Under the pieces are notes generated by a model, which made no database searches, was not told the DNA's origin, and was given only the letters and a program-made list of their open reading frames with translations. From Collinsella sp. (GTDB lineage: Bacteria > Actinomycetota > Coriobacteriia > Coriobacteriales > Coriobacteriaceae), in contig JAHYYL010000045.1 in NCBI GenBank assembly GCA_019424965.1, positions 1 to 11,738 of the forward strand: 11,738 nt of DNA. The letters are read 5' to 3'. The translations under genes were made by a program, and so were the position numbers. Numbering within the stretch: the first letter of the stretch is position 1; every line of letters starts with the position of its first letter. Of the stretch, positions 1-6,783 are shown in pieces.

Positions 1-530
1 ATATTGATCTGCTGAAGAAGCTTGGACGAGTGACCGTTTCATGGTCGATCAACACGCTGGATGAGAACTTCAAGAACGATATGGACTCCGCGTCGAGCAT
101 CGAGCGTCGTATCGCTGCTATGAAGCAGGTGTATGACGAAGGTATCCGTACGGTCTGCTTCGTGTCCCCGGTATTTCCCGGCATCACGGATTTTGAGATG
201 ATTTTTGAGCGAGTAAAGGATCGGTGCGATTTGTTTTGGCTCGAAAATCTCAATCTTCGGGGTGGTTTCAAAAAAGCGATCCTGGATTATATCGCCGAGA
301 AACATCCCGATCTCGTACCGCTTTACGATGAAATCTATAACAAGCGCAACCGTAGCTATTTTGAAGCGCTTGAAGTAAAAGCCGAGGAAATGGCCAAGAA
401 GTACGATTGCCCCTTTGTGGACAACGAAATGCCTTATGGCAGAGTCCCGCAGGGGCATCCGGTGATCGTGGACTACTTCTATCACGAGGAAGTCCGAGGG
501 TCGGATAATAGCGGAAAAAGAAATCGTTAA
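1..530 (+). CDS. Radical SAM protein, mobile-pair / SPL-like type, 3' part only
   Basis: The frame is open from base 3 with no stop, so the gene starts left of the window; the first residues read IDLLKKLGRVTVSWSINTLD. The CxxxCxxC iron-sulphur motif of radical SAM enzymes would lie upstream and is not visible. What is present is the second half of the barrel (VTVSWSINT, GIRTVCFVSPVFPGITDF, CDLFWLENLNLRGG) and a C-terminal tail ending in GKRNR. I recognise this as the family called radical SAM mobile pair protein B, related to the spore-photoproduct-lyase group. Members usually sit beside a second radical SAM protein and a MarR regulator on mobile DNA; both would be outside the window. The substrate is unknown. 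Family is fairly sure, subtype from memory. Confidence 0.75.
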   Translation, partial: IDLLKKLGRVTVSWSINTLDENFKNDMDSASSIERRIAAMKQVYDEGIRTVCFVSPVFPGITDFEMIFERVKDRCDLFWLENLNLRGGFKKAILDYIAEKHPDLVPLYDEIYNKRNRSYFEALEVKAEEMAKKYDCPFVDNEMPYGRVPQGHPVIVDYFYHEEVRGSDNSGKRNR

Positions 531-664
531 ACGGAAACCGACGACGATTCGCTCGAGCGATTAGCGTCCACGCGTGGCTTCTGCCGATTGGCGCAACGGG
601 CGACGGATTAAGGGATCGCTCGGGCGGATGATCCCACTGCAGTACAGGCGGTCGCTCAATTTAG

Positions 665-1009
665 CGGCATGAGCGTTTTCGCACGGAAAACCAGTATCTT
701 GTACCGTGGGTGCGCGACGACACGTTTCTGCAGGGTGCGGCTTGGCGCGAGGGCCTCGGGCGATACGAGCGCTTCGTGCGCGAGCGCGGTAGTAGCCGCG
801 TGCTGTTGCTGGAGCTCGGCGTGGGCGAGATGACCCCCGGCATCATCACGCTCCCGTTCTGGAGCATGGCCGCAAAGCTGCCGGATGCGCATCTGTTGAG
901 CGTAAACATCTCGGGCGACTCAGCCCCGTTGCAGCTCGGAAGCAAGGCGGAGGCAATCCAGGCCGATTTGGGCGCCCTACTCTCGGCGGCGCAGACAGGC
1001 GGCGAGTAG
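665..1009 (+). pseudogene. C-terminal remnant of SIR2-family (SirTM-like) protein
   Basis: After an in-frame stop at 662-664 the frame reads ENQYLVPWVRDDTFLQGAAW, then RVLLLELGVGEMTPGIITLP, PDAHLLSVN and APLQLGSKAEAIQADLGALL before TAG. This matches the last third of the sirtuins linked to macrodomains (SirTM), whose segment after the zinc-binding cysteines has the form PWVRDDTF, followed by LLLELGVG and TPxII. The NAD-binding GAGAGxS motif, the catalytic histidine and the zinc cysteines are all missing. The only start available is GTG at 710, with no good ribosome site. I read it as a truncated, decaying gene. About 130 bp between it and the radical SAM stop carries nothing I recognise. Confidence 0.65.
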
Positions 1010-1166
1010 CGCGATCCATCGCGACGCGCCTCGCGCGCGGGTGCTCGATAAGCTTGATGGGCAAAAGGCCAATCGGTCGCTTTCGGCCGCCTATATGGCG
1101 GCGGCGCTTCCCATGCGGGCGTGAACGGCGCTGCGTGTCCTGTCGCGCGACACCCCTTTGCGGCAC

Positions 1167-1361
1167 TCAGAACCCCTGCTCGCCGAGCAGCCACCTCGCG
1201 AGGTCCAGCACGAGCACGCCCTCCCTGGTATAGGGCTCGTACCTTGTGCGGGCGATGAGGACCTTCGGAAACGCATCCCTGATGGACAGAAGCAGCGCGA
1301 GCTCCCTCTCGGTTTCGAAACTCGAGATGTTTTTAAGTTTCGAAACTGAGGGGCGATGCAC
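1167..1361 (-). pseudogene. C-terminal remnant of AAA ATPase with DUF4143 domain
   Basis: On the - strand the last ~50 residues read FETERELALLLSIRDAFPKV, then LIARTRYEPYTREGVLVLDL and ARWLLGEQGF followed by TGA. This is the standard ending of the AAA ATPases with a C-terminal DUF4143 (nuclease-fold) domain: RElxxLlxIxDaxPKxvi, then GIxvxdxxxWLL. The Walker A and B parts and most of DUF4143 are absent, so only about one tenth of a ~400-aa protein remains. Similarity fades at about 1345, next to two copies of a GTTTCGAAAC palindrome. It is not expected to be functional. The spacer 1010-1166 to its left has only short hairpins (GCCGCC/GGCGGC near 1088, a 12-bp palindrome TGTCGCGCGACA at 1141-1152). 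Confidence 0.6.
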
Positions 1362-1439
1362 GTAGGCATATTATCGAGAATTCGAAATTCCGACCCCAGT
1401 CACAACATGCCGGCAGCGAGGTCAATGCGAATTCACGCG

Positions 1440-1448
1440 TGCTACAAT
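1440..1448 (+). promoter_or_regulatory. Extended -10 promoter for yjdF
   Basis: TG-C-TACAAT is an extended -10 element (TGn plus 5/6 match to TATAAT). No good -35 lies 16-18 bp upstream, as is common for extended -10 promoters. It predicts a start near 1455 and a leader of about 120 nt before the yjdF start codon. Confidence 0.5.
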
Positions 1449-1454
1449 GCGGCC

Positions 1455-1580
1455 ATCAGAGATGAAAACACAGTCCCCGTCGGGTAGTCGTGGGCGTGCG
1501 GATGTCCGCATCAGTAACCTGCCTCCTTGGTTGTCCCTTCTCTGCATGGTTATCTACATAAAGGAGGAGCCAACCATGCA
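1455..1580 (+). promoter_or_regulatory. Structured yjdF 5' leader, probable yjdF riboswitch
   Basis: The ~120-nt leader ends in a perfect 9-bp inverted repeat: TGCATGGTT at 1543-1551 pairs with AACCATGCA at 1572-1580, which contains the start codon (1576-1578). The Shine-Dalgarno AAGGAGG (1561-1567) lies in the loop. A second element, CCTCCTT at 1522-1528, is perfectly complementary to that Shine-Dalgarno. Upstream is a TGCGGA/TCCGCA hairpin (1497-1510). Together these are a translational on/off expression platform. yjdF genes are known to be preceded by the yjdF riboswitch, which binds azaaromatic compounds; gene identity, leader length and architecture fit, but I could not compare the sequence with the Rfam consensus. 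Confidence 0.6.
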
Positions 1581-1995
1581 GATCAGCGTGTCGTCCACCC
1601 TGACCGTATATCATGACGGCCAATTCTGGGTCGGGCTGGCGGAGCATGTCGAGGACGGCAGATACGGCGTCGCCCGCTTCGTCTTCGGCGCGGAGCCGTC
1701 CGATGAGGAGATTCTGCAATTCGTTACAAGCAAATGGGAGAAGTTCTCATTCTTCGGTGGCGAACCGGCTGAGGCAAGCAAGCCCGCGAAGAACCCCAAG
1801 CGGCGTGCTCGCGAGGCGGCGAAAGCCCTCAAGCAGCCAGCGATGAGCACCAAGGCGCAGCAAGCTCTCGCGGCACAGCGGGAAGCGATGAAGCGGGAGT
1901 CGGCTCAAGCAAGAAGCCAGCGTCGCGCGGATGAGGCGGAGGCGCGCTTCGAGCAGCGAAAGCTGAAGCGCAAGCAGAAGCATCGTGGGCATTGA
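1576..1995 (+). CDS. yjdF: YjdF family protein (DUF2992)
   Basis: A 139-residue protein beginning MQISVSSTLTVYHDGQFWVG. The N-terminal ~60 residues (LTVYHDGQFWVGLAE, YGVARFVFGAEPSDEEILQF) are the hallmark of the YjdF family. The C-terminal half is a highly charged Lys/Arg/Glu/Ala helix or coiled coil ending in RKLKRKQKHRGH, usual for the family. I chose ATG 1576 because AAGGAGG sits 8 nt upstream; the frame stays open back to 1447, but that stretch is the leader. The function of YjdF is not known; its riboswitch suggests a response to toxic azaaromatic compounds. No intrinsic terminator for the + strand is visible before the convergent gene at 2200, only a hairpin around 2072-2104 without a T-run. 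Confidence 0.85.
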   Translation: MQISVSSTLTVYHDGQFWVGLAEHVEDGRYGVARFVFGAEPSDEEILQFVTSKWEKFSFFGGEPAEASKPAKNPKRRAREAAKALKQPAMSTKAQQALAAQREAMKRESAQARSQRRADEAEARFEQRKLKRKQKHRGH

Positions 1996-2152
1996 TCGCC
2001 ATTTGCAGCAAGGCAAACCATATACAGCAGCGGTGCCAGTTCCACTTGAAGCCGACGCCGCGTAGACGCTGATGGTGATGGCTATGCACGGGCACGGGTG
2101 CGTCACCGCACTTCACAGCTTGTTTCTCAAGTATTTGGGGCGCGCGGCGTTC

Positions 2153-2175
2153 AAAAATGCGGAGCGACTCCGCAT
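2153..2175 (-). terminator. Intrinsic terminator of the ToxN/AbiQ-like gene
   Basis: On the - strand an 8-bp perfect stem ATGCGGAG/CTCCGCAT with a 3-nt loop (2157-2175) is followed directly by a T-run. It lies 24 bp beyond the stop codon of the gene at 2200-2649. In the + direction there is no T-run. Confidence 0.7.
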
Positions 2176-2199
2176 GGCTCGAGACTGAGCCGAGGTGCC

Positions 2200-2649
2200 C
2201 TACTTCTCGCCCTCCAGCAGCCCCACGATGCGGTCGATGTCGACGGCAAAGCGAGGCCTTCCCTCGCGCTCGTAGCGGTCGAGGTACGCCTGGCACTCGG
2301 AGACAATGCGCTTGGTGTTGCCGTCGATGATGCGCTGGAGCGTCTCGTAGTAGGCCGAGCCCTCGGTCCTGAAGCGGCGCTGGTAGGACTTGGTTATGGG
2401 GAACATCTTGATGTAGTGGATGCCGTGGCGACAGCGGGGGCGCGTCGTGGGGCGGGGTGGCAGCGCAAAGTACTGGTCTTTGGGCACGTTGGGAGCGATG
2501 TTGGAACGCAACGGCACGGCGAAGTCCCTGCGCTTCCCGCGGAAACGCAGCCTCGCCACCACGATGCAGGGGCGATTGTGCTTAAGCATGAGCTCGCGGT
2601 CGCCCTCGACGAGGTCGAAGAAGTCCTGGGAGATGGATACGATCTTCAT
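2200..2649 (-). CDS. ToxN/AbiQ-like protein, candidate type III toxin
   Basis: 149 residues, start ATG 2649 with a GGGGGG Shine-Dalgarno 7-8 nt upstream. The layout matches the ToxN/AbiQ endoribonuclease family by eye. It opens MKIVSIS (ToxN: MKFYTIS). A strand pair follows with RPCIVVARLRFRGKRRDFAV and PLRSNI, at the place of the ToxN 'RPYIGIVLEI..KYLAPLTSP' segment. Then comes HGIHYIKMFPIT, like ToxN 'INLKFMIPI'. A helical stretch (YYETLQRIIDGNTKRIVSEC, QAYLDRY) and a short FAVDIDRIVGLLE ending complete it. Size fits the family (about 145-175 aa). These toxins cut RNA and are neutralised by a small structured RNA encoded just upstream; a structured ~145-nt leader is present here. Antitoxin repeats of the classic kind are not evident, so this could also be a relative with another role. 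Confidence 0.55.
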   Translation of the reverse strand: MKIVSISQDFFDLVEGDRELMLKHNRPCIVVARLRFRGKRRDFAVPLRSNIAPNVPKDQYFALPPRPTTRPRCRHGIHYIKMFPITKSYQRRFRTEGSAYYETLQRIIDGNTKRIVSECQAYLDRYEREGRPRFAVDIDRIVGLLEGEK

Positions 2650-2795
2650 CGGTTACGCCCCCCTTCATACGAAGCGGGGCCCGCATCGCTGCAGGCCCCT
2701 ACAGGTGGGCGATATTCTACGCCTTGCGGCACCCCGTCGCCCACGGAGGTTAAACGTACACGTAAGCCGTACTCTGAAAGCCGCGGCTTCCGGCA
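2650..2795 (-). ncRNA. Structured leader RNA upstream of the ToxN-like gene
   Basis: The - strand transcript carries two clear hairpins. The first has a perfect 8-bp stem GTGGGCGA/TCGCCCAC (2705-2712 with 2737-2744) enclosing a smaller GCC-GCAA-GGC hairpin with a GNRA-type loop. The second is GGGGCC/GGCCCC (2676-2681 with 2694-2699) enclosing GCA-GCGA-TGC, again a GNRA-type loop. The 3' arm GCCCC of the second hairpin can instead pair with GGGGGC at the ribosome site. The RNA might be a toxin-neutralising antitoxin or a cis-regulatory leader. No tandem ~35-nt repeats or T-run are visible, so the antitoxin reading is tentative. A 12-bp palindrome AAGCCGCGGCTT lies at 2778-2789. Confidence 0.4.
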
Positions 2796-2800
2796 AGTAG

Positions 2801-2826
2801 TTTATACCACGAAAGGTCGCTTTCAA
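2801..2826 (-). promoter_or_regulatory. Promoter of the ToxN-like transcript
   Basis: On the - strand an extended -10 TG-G-TATAAA (2809-2801) has 8 of 9 consensus bases. TTGAAA (2826-2821) lies upstream with a short 14-bp spacer, so the extended -10 probably does most of the work. Predicted start near 2794. Confidence 0.5.
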
Positions 2827-2869
2827 TGCGCATAGCTCGCAAAATAACACTCGCTGGGCCGTCACCCTT

Positions 2870-2970
2870 GGCAGTTACCCTCCAATCTTCATTGGAGTCA
2901 GCAGGTCAATTCATATAGTCATGGGGGTTTATCCTAAAGAGAATCTATTTTATACCCCCATAACCAAAGA
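2870..2970. repeat. Two inverted repeats between the toxin-like locus and the att-like site
   Basis: This low-GC spacer holds CTCCAAT-CTTC-ATTGGAG (2880-2897) and a perfect 8-bp inverted repeat ATGGGGGT (2921-2928) / ACCCCCAT (2954-2961) with a 25-nt loop. Neither has a convincing T-run. They may end the - strand transcript from the right or mark the end of an inserted segment. I see no gene here. Confidence 0.45.
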
Positions 2971-2990
2971 ATTTCCTATTCCCACTCGAT
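2971..2990. repeat. att-like direct repeat, left copy (guaA 3'-end-like)
   Basis: ATTTCCTATTCCCACTCGAT recurs at 9578-9597 with one mismatch in 20, in the same orientation. Read on the - strand it gives ATC GAG TGG GAA TAG, encoding IEWE-stop, the conserved C-terminus of GMP synthase (GuaA). The 3' end of guaA is a known integration site for genomic islands. The residues before IEWE here are not GuaA, so this would be a core copy carried by an island end, not the native gene end. Confidence 0.55.
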
Positions 2991-3131
2991 AACAAGATCC
3001 GCAGGTAGAAGTGTAGTCCAGTTATTTGCACCACAAATTAACAGGCGTTTCTTCAACTGAATTTGGTCCTCATTTGGTCCCCACGCATAAAACTGAAAGG
3101 CCGATTCAAGATCTTTAATCAACTGGATCAT
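2976..3131 (-). CDS. Possible 51-aa small ORF overlapping the hypothetical gene
   Basis: The frame MIQLIKDLESAFQFYAWGPN continues to LLPADLVIEWE and stops inside the att-like repeat. Its ATG (3131) lies 17 nt inside the end of the upstream gene in another frame, with AAAGG immediately before it, so translational coupling is possible. It shares the low GC of that gene. The frame is open further up to 3191, so it could also be a frameshifted tail of the same protein. No family recognised. Confidence 0.3.
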   Translation of the reverse strand: MIQLIKDLESAFQFYAWGPNEDQIQLKKRLLICGANNWTTLLPADLVIEWE

Positions 3132-3615
3132 CCTTTGGTGGGCATTTGACCCAACGATATTTCTCATCGTCAAGGCGCGCGGCCAACTCATGGCAATCTC
3201 TATAGCGCAATGCTATAGGTTTAGGGAAAAGATCGTCTTTTACGGAAGCAATCAACTCGTGAGGCGCATTGTTGTCTATCAGCGAAATCATTGCAAGAAC
3301 ATATCCGCTATAAAGACCGTCCACATAACCCGTTTGGTGCAAATTTTCAATAAGTAAATCATTTGGCAAGCCGCCATATCCACTTGGCAGTAAGCCTTCT
3401 TCTACGAGCTGAGAAGACCATAGGGAGATAATCTCATCCTCGTCTTTCTTGCTAAGTTTTCCTAGAATATCATCAATATCAATGCCCTGAACTTTATCGT
3501 TAAGGTATGCGAACAAAATCCGAATGAGGGCCTTGGCCATCGAAGACAACTCGCGATTGATTTCTTCCTTTACCTCACTAGCGACTCCGTCGCCCAATTT
3601 TGTTTCTTTATTCAT
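3115..3615 (-). CDS. Hypothetical protein, low GC, last gene of the island operon
   Basis: 166 residues starting MNKETKLGDGVASEVKEEIN. I chose ATG 3615 because GGAAGGA lies 8 nt upstream; the frame is open to 3681 without a ribosome site. The protein is soluble, acidic and mostly helical, with segments IRILFAYLNDKVQGIDIDDI and GYVDGLYSGYVLAMISLIDN, and no signal peptide or clear membrane segment. I do not recognise a family. A sampled 60-base stretch inside it counts 21 G+C (35%), far below mod/res (about 65%), so it was probably acquired separately. It lies 256 bp downstream of res on the same strand, with no convincing promoter between, so it may be read through from res. It could be an accessory to the restriction system or an independent cargo gene. 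Confidence 0.6.
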   Translation of the reverse strand: MNKETKLGDGVASEVKEEINRELSSMAKALIRILFAYLNDKVQGIDIDDILGKLSKKDEDEIISLWSSQLVEEGLLPSGYGGLPNDLLIENLHQTGYVDGLYSGYVLAMISLIDNNAPHELIASVKDDLFPKPIALRYRDCHELAARLDDEKYRWVKCPPKDDPVD

Positions 3616-3871
3616 ATCCTTTATCCTTCCTAGCGGCATGTCCCGAAGCAATATGCTCCGACTCGTCAACAAAGGAAGCACTTGCTAAGCAAGCGCATAC
3701 CCCCTCTTGAAACGCTCGTCAAAGGGGCAGAAATCGCTATAAAAATGGCCGTCAATAAGCTGTGAACCATTCGATTGACGTATCGACCGCCTTGATTCCT
3801 CGTTTTCCTCCTTTGTTGTTTTGTGTAGCCCTAAACTGAACACACTTCGGAGTCGGTATCCAATCAATCTT
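3616..3871. other. Spacer between res and the hypothetical gene
   Basis: On the - strand one frame is open from the res end down to 3685, but it has no supported start and no recognisable product. A short hairpin CTTGC-TAA-GCAAG sits at 3681-3693. A TTGACG motif near 3665 has no matching -10. I see no gene or clear terminator. Confidence 0.4.
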
Positions 3872-6781
3872 CTATTGGTAGTCGTTTGCATACGAACTAT
3901 AGAAGAGCGCCTTGCAATCGACATCGCTGTAGCCCATAACGGCATCCTGCACATCGGCGCGCAAGAGGTTAAGCACCTTGTATACGCCCCCTCCCATGTC
4001 CCCAACGAAAAGCACCTGCTTAAACACGTCGGGATACTCACGTAGATAGGCAACGTACCCCCTGAGCTTGGCAAGCGTGTCACTGAGGAAATCTCCGTGC
4101 GGGTCGACGATCGACGGTTTGATTGTCCCGTCACCGTCCTTCACGAAGAAGAGGAAGTCTGGATGCAGGGCCTTGCGTCCCACCGAAGACATGTACGGAA
4201 TCGAAAACGCCTTGGCAGACATGCTGCCCGACGGATTGCGATAGAAGGCAACCGTGCGATTCTTTGCCAATTCGTTCCTAACGATATAGTCTTCCGCCGG
4301 GTTCAGGTCGAGCGGGCAGAGGCCGTCCTCTTTCTGCACGATATGGCACGGATACTTAGCGAAGTCATCCGACGTGCTGGCAGACGTGGGCCACTCTATC
4401 TTTGTGAGGCGCTTGCCTTCGGTTTCACGGGCCAGCTCGTCGTAACGCTGCTTTGCCGAGTCGTTAAGGTAGTCATAATCGCCAGATCCATCGACCTTAT
4501 CGAAGTATTCCTTTCGGCATTGAGCCGCCCAGCCCTCGAGCGCATCAACGATGGCCTGCGTGCGCACCGCTGCGGCAAGGCGCAGGTCGCACTCGGGGCG
4601 CCCAAGCTCCTTGAAGTTGACGCGACGATACTCATTCGCAAACTCCTTAGTGAAATGTATGTCGGCGTCGCGGGCGGCCTTTCTGAGGCCCTCGGCGTCC
4701 GTGCGGGCTTCCTCCTGCTCCTGGTCCTCAGTCTCGTTGAGCTTGTCGAGCGTGATCTTGACGGTCTCGGCAACCTCTACGTCGTGTTTGGCTTCGCGGT
4801 ACTCGTCCTCGTTAGCAACGATGTATCCCTTGAGCTTCTGGACGAACTGTTTTTTCACGTCGGCCGCGGCATTGACATCGAGGCCAGTCTCGACAAGCAG
4901 AGTCGCCGTCTTAACCAGGCTCTGGAATTCGTTTCTAGCCTTCTTCGGAATGCGCTGGACGGGGATGGAATCGAAGGCTGTGCGGATGCCTTGCCACTCC
5001 TGATGCGTGAAAGACTGCTCGCGTTTGGTGGGCGGCTTGGGCTTTGCCATGGGCACGGGTTTTACGACCGAGACGGGCTGGGTCGGCTCGGTCTGTGTGG
5101 AACTTGGCTCAGGTGTCGCAGGTTGCTGCGGGGCAGACGCTGCAACGTAGTTGCCCGTTGTGGGCTGAGGCGCCAGCTCCGCTTCTGGCGCCGGGACGTC
5201 GACGGGCCTGACCGCCGAGGCAAGCGAGGGCTGCGTTCCCTGCATGTCCAACGGCTCCTGAATCGCGATGCCGGCGAGCGGCGCCTGGTAGCCGGGTTGT
5301 GCCTGCCGCGCCGCCTCGATGGCCTTCTCGTTCTCCTCGTACGCCTTGAGCTCCTGTTGGTAGTCGGCTTCGGACTTGGGCGCAGCCGCCGTGATAGTCA
5401 CGGGGTTGAGAACGATGTTCTGCTTGCCAATGGAGCTCTCGCCCATGTCGTCCTTGCGGCCCATGAGGTAGTCGACCACGTCCTGAGTGCTCTCGGGATT
5501 GAACTGGGGCAGGTAGCAGGCGACGGAGTTCAAAAGATCATCGGATTCGATGCGCCGCGCAAGTGGAGTGCGTACCATACGTCCCACGAGCTGCGCGATA
5601 TAGGTCGAGTCCGAACGCCTGCGCTGCGAGAAGATGACTTCCGCTCGCGGGCAGTCCCATCCGTTGGAGACAGCCTCCTTGGCGAAGAGCACGCGAATGC
5701 GCGAGGTGTCCTGAACGAACTCGGGCTCGACATAGGGGATGAGGTATTTTCCCGCCGCGATGTCCTTATGCTCGCCGAAGACGTTGGCGAACGACATCGC
5801 CTCGGAAAGGCCGGGGACCAGGCCCGTGATCTGGTCGCACATCTCAGCCAGGGCCGAGCTGCTCACGTTGTCCGCCGCTTGGATGAGCAGCAGCGGGTTG
5901 ACGGGACTCTCGCCCTCGCGGGCACAGTACTCGTCCCACTCGCGGCAGGCCAAGGCATAGCGCTCGCACGCCATAGTGAGATACTGGTGCTCGACTGGGT
6001 CGTCCTTCTCTGGTACGCGCAACTCGATGATGTCCTTGAGCAGACCTGACTCCTGGACCTCGCGAGGGGTCACAGCGACCTTTGGCATACGCACGCGATC
6101 GGCGCGCTGGTCCATGGCTGCCTCGAACCTCTGCGGTGTGGCGGAAATCCCGACGACGACGGGCATCGCGGCCCGGCCATCAAGCCCATCAATAAGGTTT
6201 GCGTAGATAGTCGCCGTGCCGCGCTCGCTCGAGGCATTGGCGCCCAAGCCGCGGTGTGCCTCGTCGATGAACAGGTAGAGGTTGCGCTCGGGGTCCCTGA
6301 TGGTGCGGTCAAGGATGTCCCAGAACATACGCCCGGAATTGGCCTCACCACCTTTGGTGAGCAGGCCATTCTTGCTGAGCAGGTCCTTGCTGAGGAAATA
6401 AACGTGACGGGGCTCGAGAATATCGTGCGCGGCTCCGAAGTCGTTGGTAATCGTGACCAGATGGCGCCTATCGAGAACGCTGTCTGCGAGCTTGTCCGAC
6501 ACATTGGAGAAGCGCACGCCCGTCTGCTCGTTCAGGCTCGGGGAATCAGAGAGCCAAAGGACCACGGCGTTCTCGTCGGGAATGAGGCCCAGATCGTCAT
6601 CTCCGAAGAAGAGCGCTTCGATGGCTGCCGCGCACATGACCGTCTTGCCCGAGCCCGTGGGAGATGCGAGGCACACCGAAGACAGTTCGCCGTCCCGCTC
6701 ATAGCGGCGACGCATCGACTGCAACCTGTTTGCCAAGGCAGCGACAGCCCCGGCCTGGAATTCCTTAAGTTCGACCCTCAT
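3872..6781 (-). CDS. res: Type III-like restriction subunit, DEAD/DEAH helicase (Res)
   Basis: 969 residues. The N-terminal half is a superfamily 2 helicase: Walker A SPTGSGKT (40-47), Walker B DEAH (173-176), motif III GISATP (211-216), motif V VSNGWDCPRAEV (371-382) and motif VI QLVGRMVRTP (397-406). A Pro/Ala/Gln-rich linker spans about 495-585, then a charged helical region (600-800). The C-terminal domain ends in a nuclease-fold segment ALHPDFLFFV (871-880) and SIVDPHGDFL (890-899), at the position of the PD-(D/E)xK nuclease of Type III Res subunits. Here the second half reads D-P-H rather than E-x-K. The role would be ATP-driven translocation and cleavage with Mod. The ATG lies 2 nt after the mod stop (TAA-AT-ATG) with GAGG as ribosome site, so the two are coupled. 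Length is typical for Res. Confidence 0.85.
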   Translation of the reverse strand: MRVELKEFQAGAVAALANRLQSMRRRYERDGELSSVCLASPTGSGKTVMCAAAIEALFFGDDDLGLIPDENAVVLWLSDSPSLNEQTGVRFSNVSDKLADSVLDRRHLVTITNDFGAAHDILEPRHVYFLSKDLLSKNGLLTKGGEANSGRMFWDILDRTIRDPERNLYLFIDEAHRGLGANASSERGTATIYANLIDGLDGRAAMPVVVGISATPQRFEAAMDQRADRVRMPKVAVTPREVQESGLLKDIIELRVPEKDDPVEHQYLTMACERYALACREWDEYCAREGESPVNPLLLIQAADNVSSSALAEMCDQITGLVPGLSEAMSFANVFGEHKDIAAGKYLIPYVEPEFVQDTSRIRVLFAKEAVSNGWDCPRAEVIFSQRRRSDSTYIAQLVGRMVRTPLARRIESDDLLNSVACYLPQFNPESTQDVVDYLMGRKDDMGESSIGKQNIVLNPVTITAAAPKSEADYQQELKAYEENEKAIEAARQAQPGYQAPLAGIAIQEPLDMQGTQPSLASAVRPVDVPAPEAELAPQPTTGNYVAASAPQQPATPEPSSTQTEPTQPVSVVKPVPMAKPKPPTKREQSFTHQEWQGIRTAFDSIPVQRIPKKARNEFQSLVKTATLLVETGLDVNAAADVKKQFVQKLKGYIVANEDEYREAKHDVEVAETVKITLDKLNETEDQEQEEARTDAEGLRKAARDADIHFTKEFANEYRRVNFKELGRPECDLRLAAAVRTQAIVDALEGWAAQCRKEYFDKVDGSGDYDYLNDSAKQRYDELARETEGKRLTKIEWPTSASTSDDFAKYPCHIVQKEDGLCPLDLNPAEDYIVRNELAKNRTVAFYRNPSGSMSAKAFSIPYMSSVGRKALHPDFLFFVKDGDGTIKPSIVDPHGDFLSDTLAKLRGYVAYLREYPDVFKQVLFVGDMGGGVYKVLNLLRADVQDAVMGYSDVDCKALFYSSYANDYQ

Positions 6782-6783
6782 AT

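Noticed and set aside
1447..1575. Longer yjdF with an N-terminal extension
   Set aside because: The stretch is the leader with the hairpin and ribosome site; family similarity starts at 1576.
2098..2835. 245-aa + strand frame over the toxin-like gene and its leader
   Set aside because: Opposite a recognisable protein with promoter, ribosome site and terminator; no motif of its own.
3685..4134. 149-aa - strand frame overlapping the res 3' end
   Set aside because: Most of it overlaps res in another frame; the rest has no start with a ribosome site.
4097..6049. 650-aa open frame on the + strand
   Set aside because: It lies opposite res, is Leu/Arg-rich without family features, and is a shadow of GC-rich coding.
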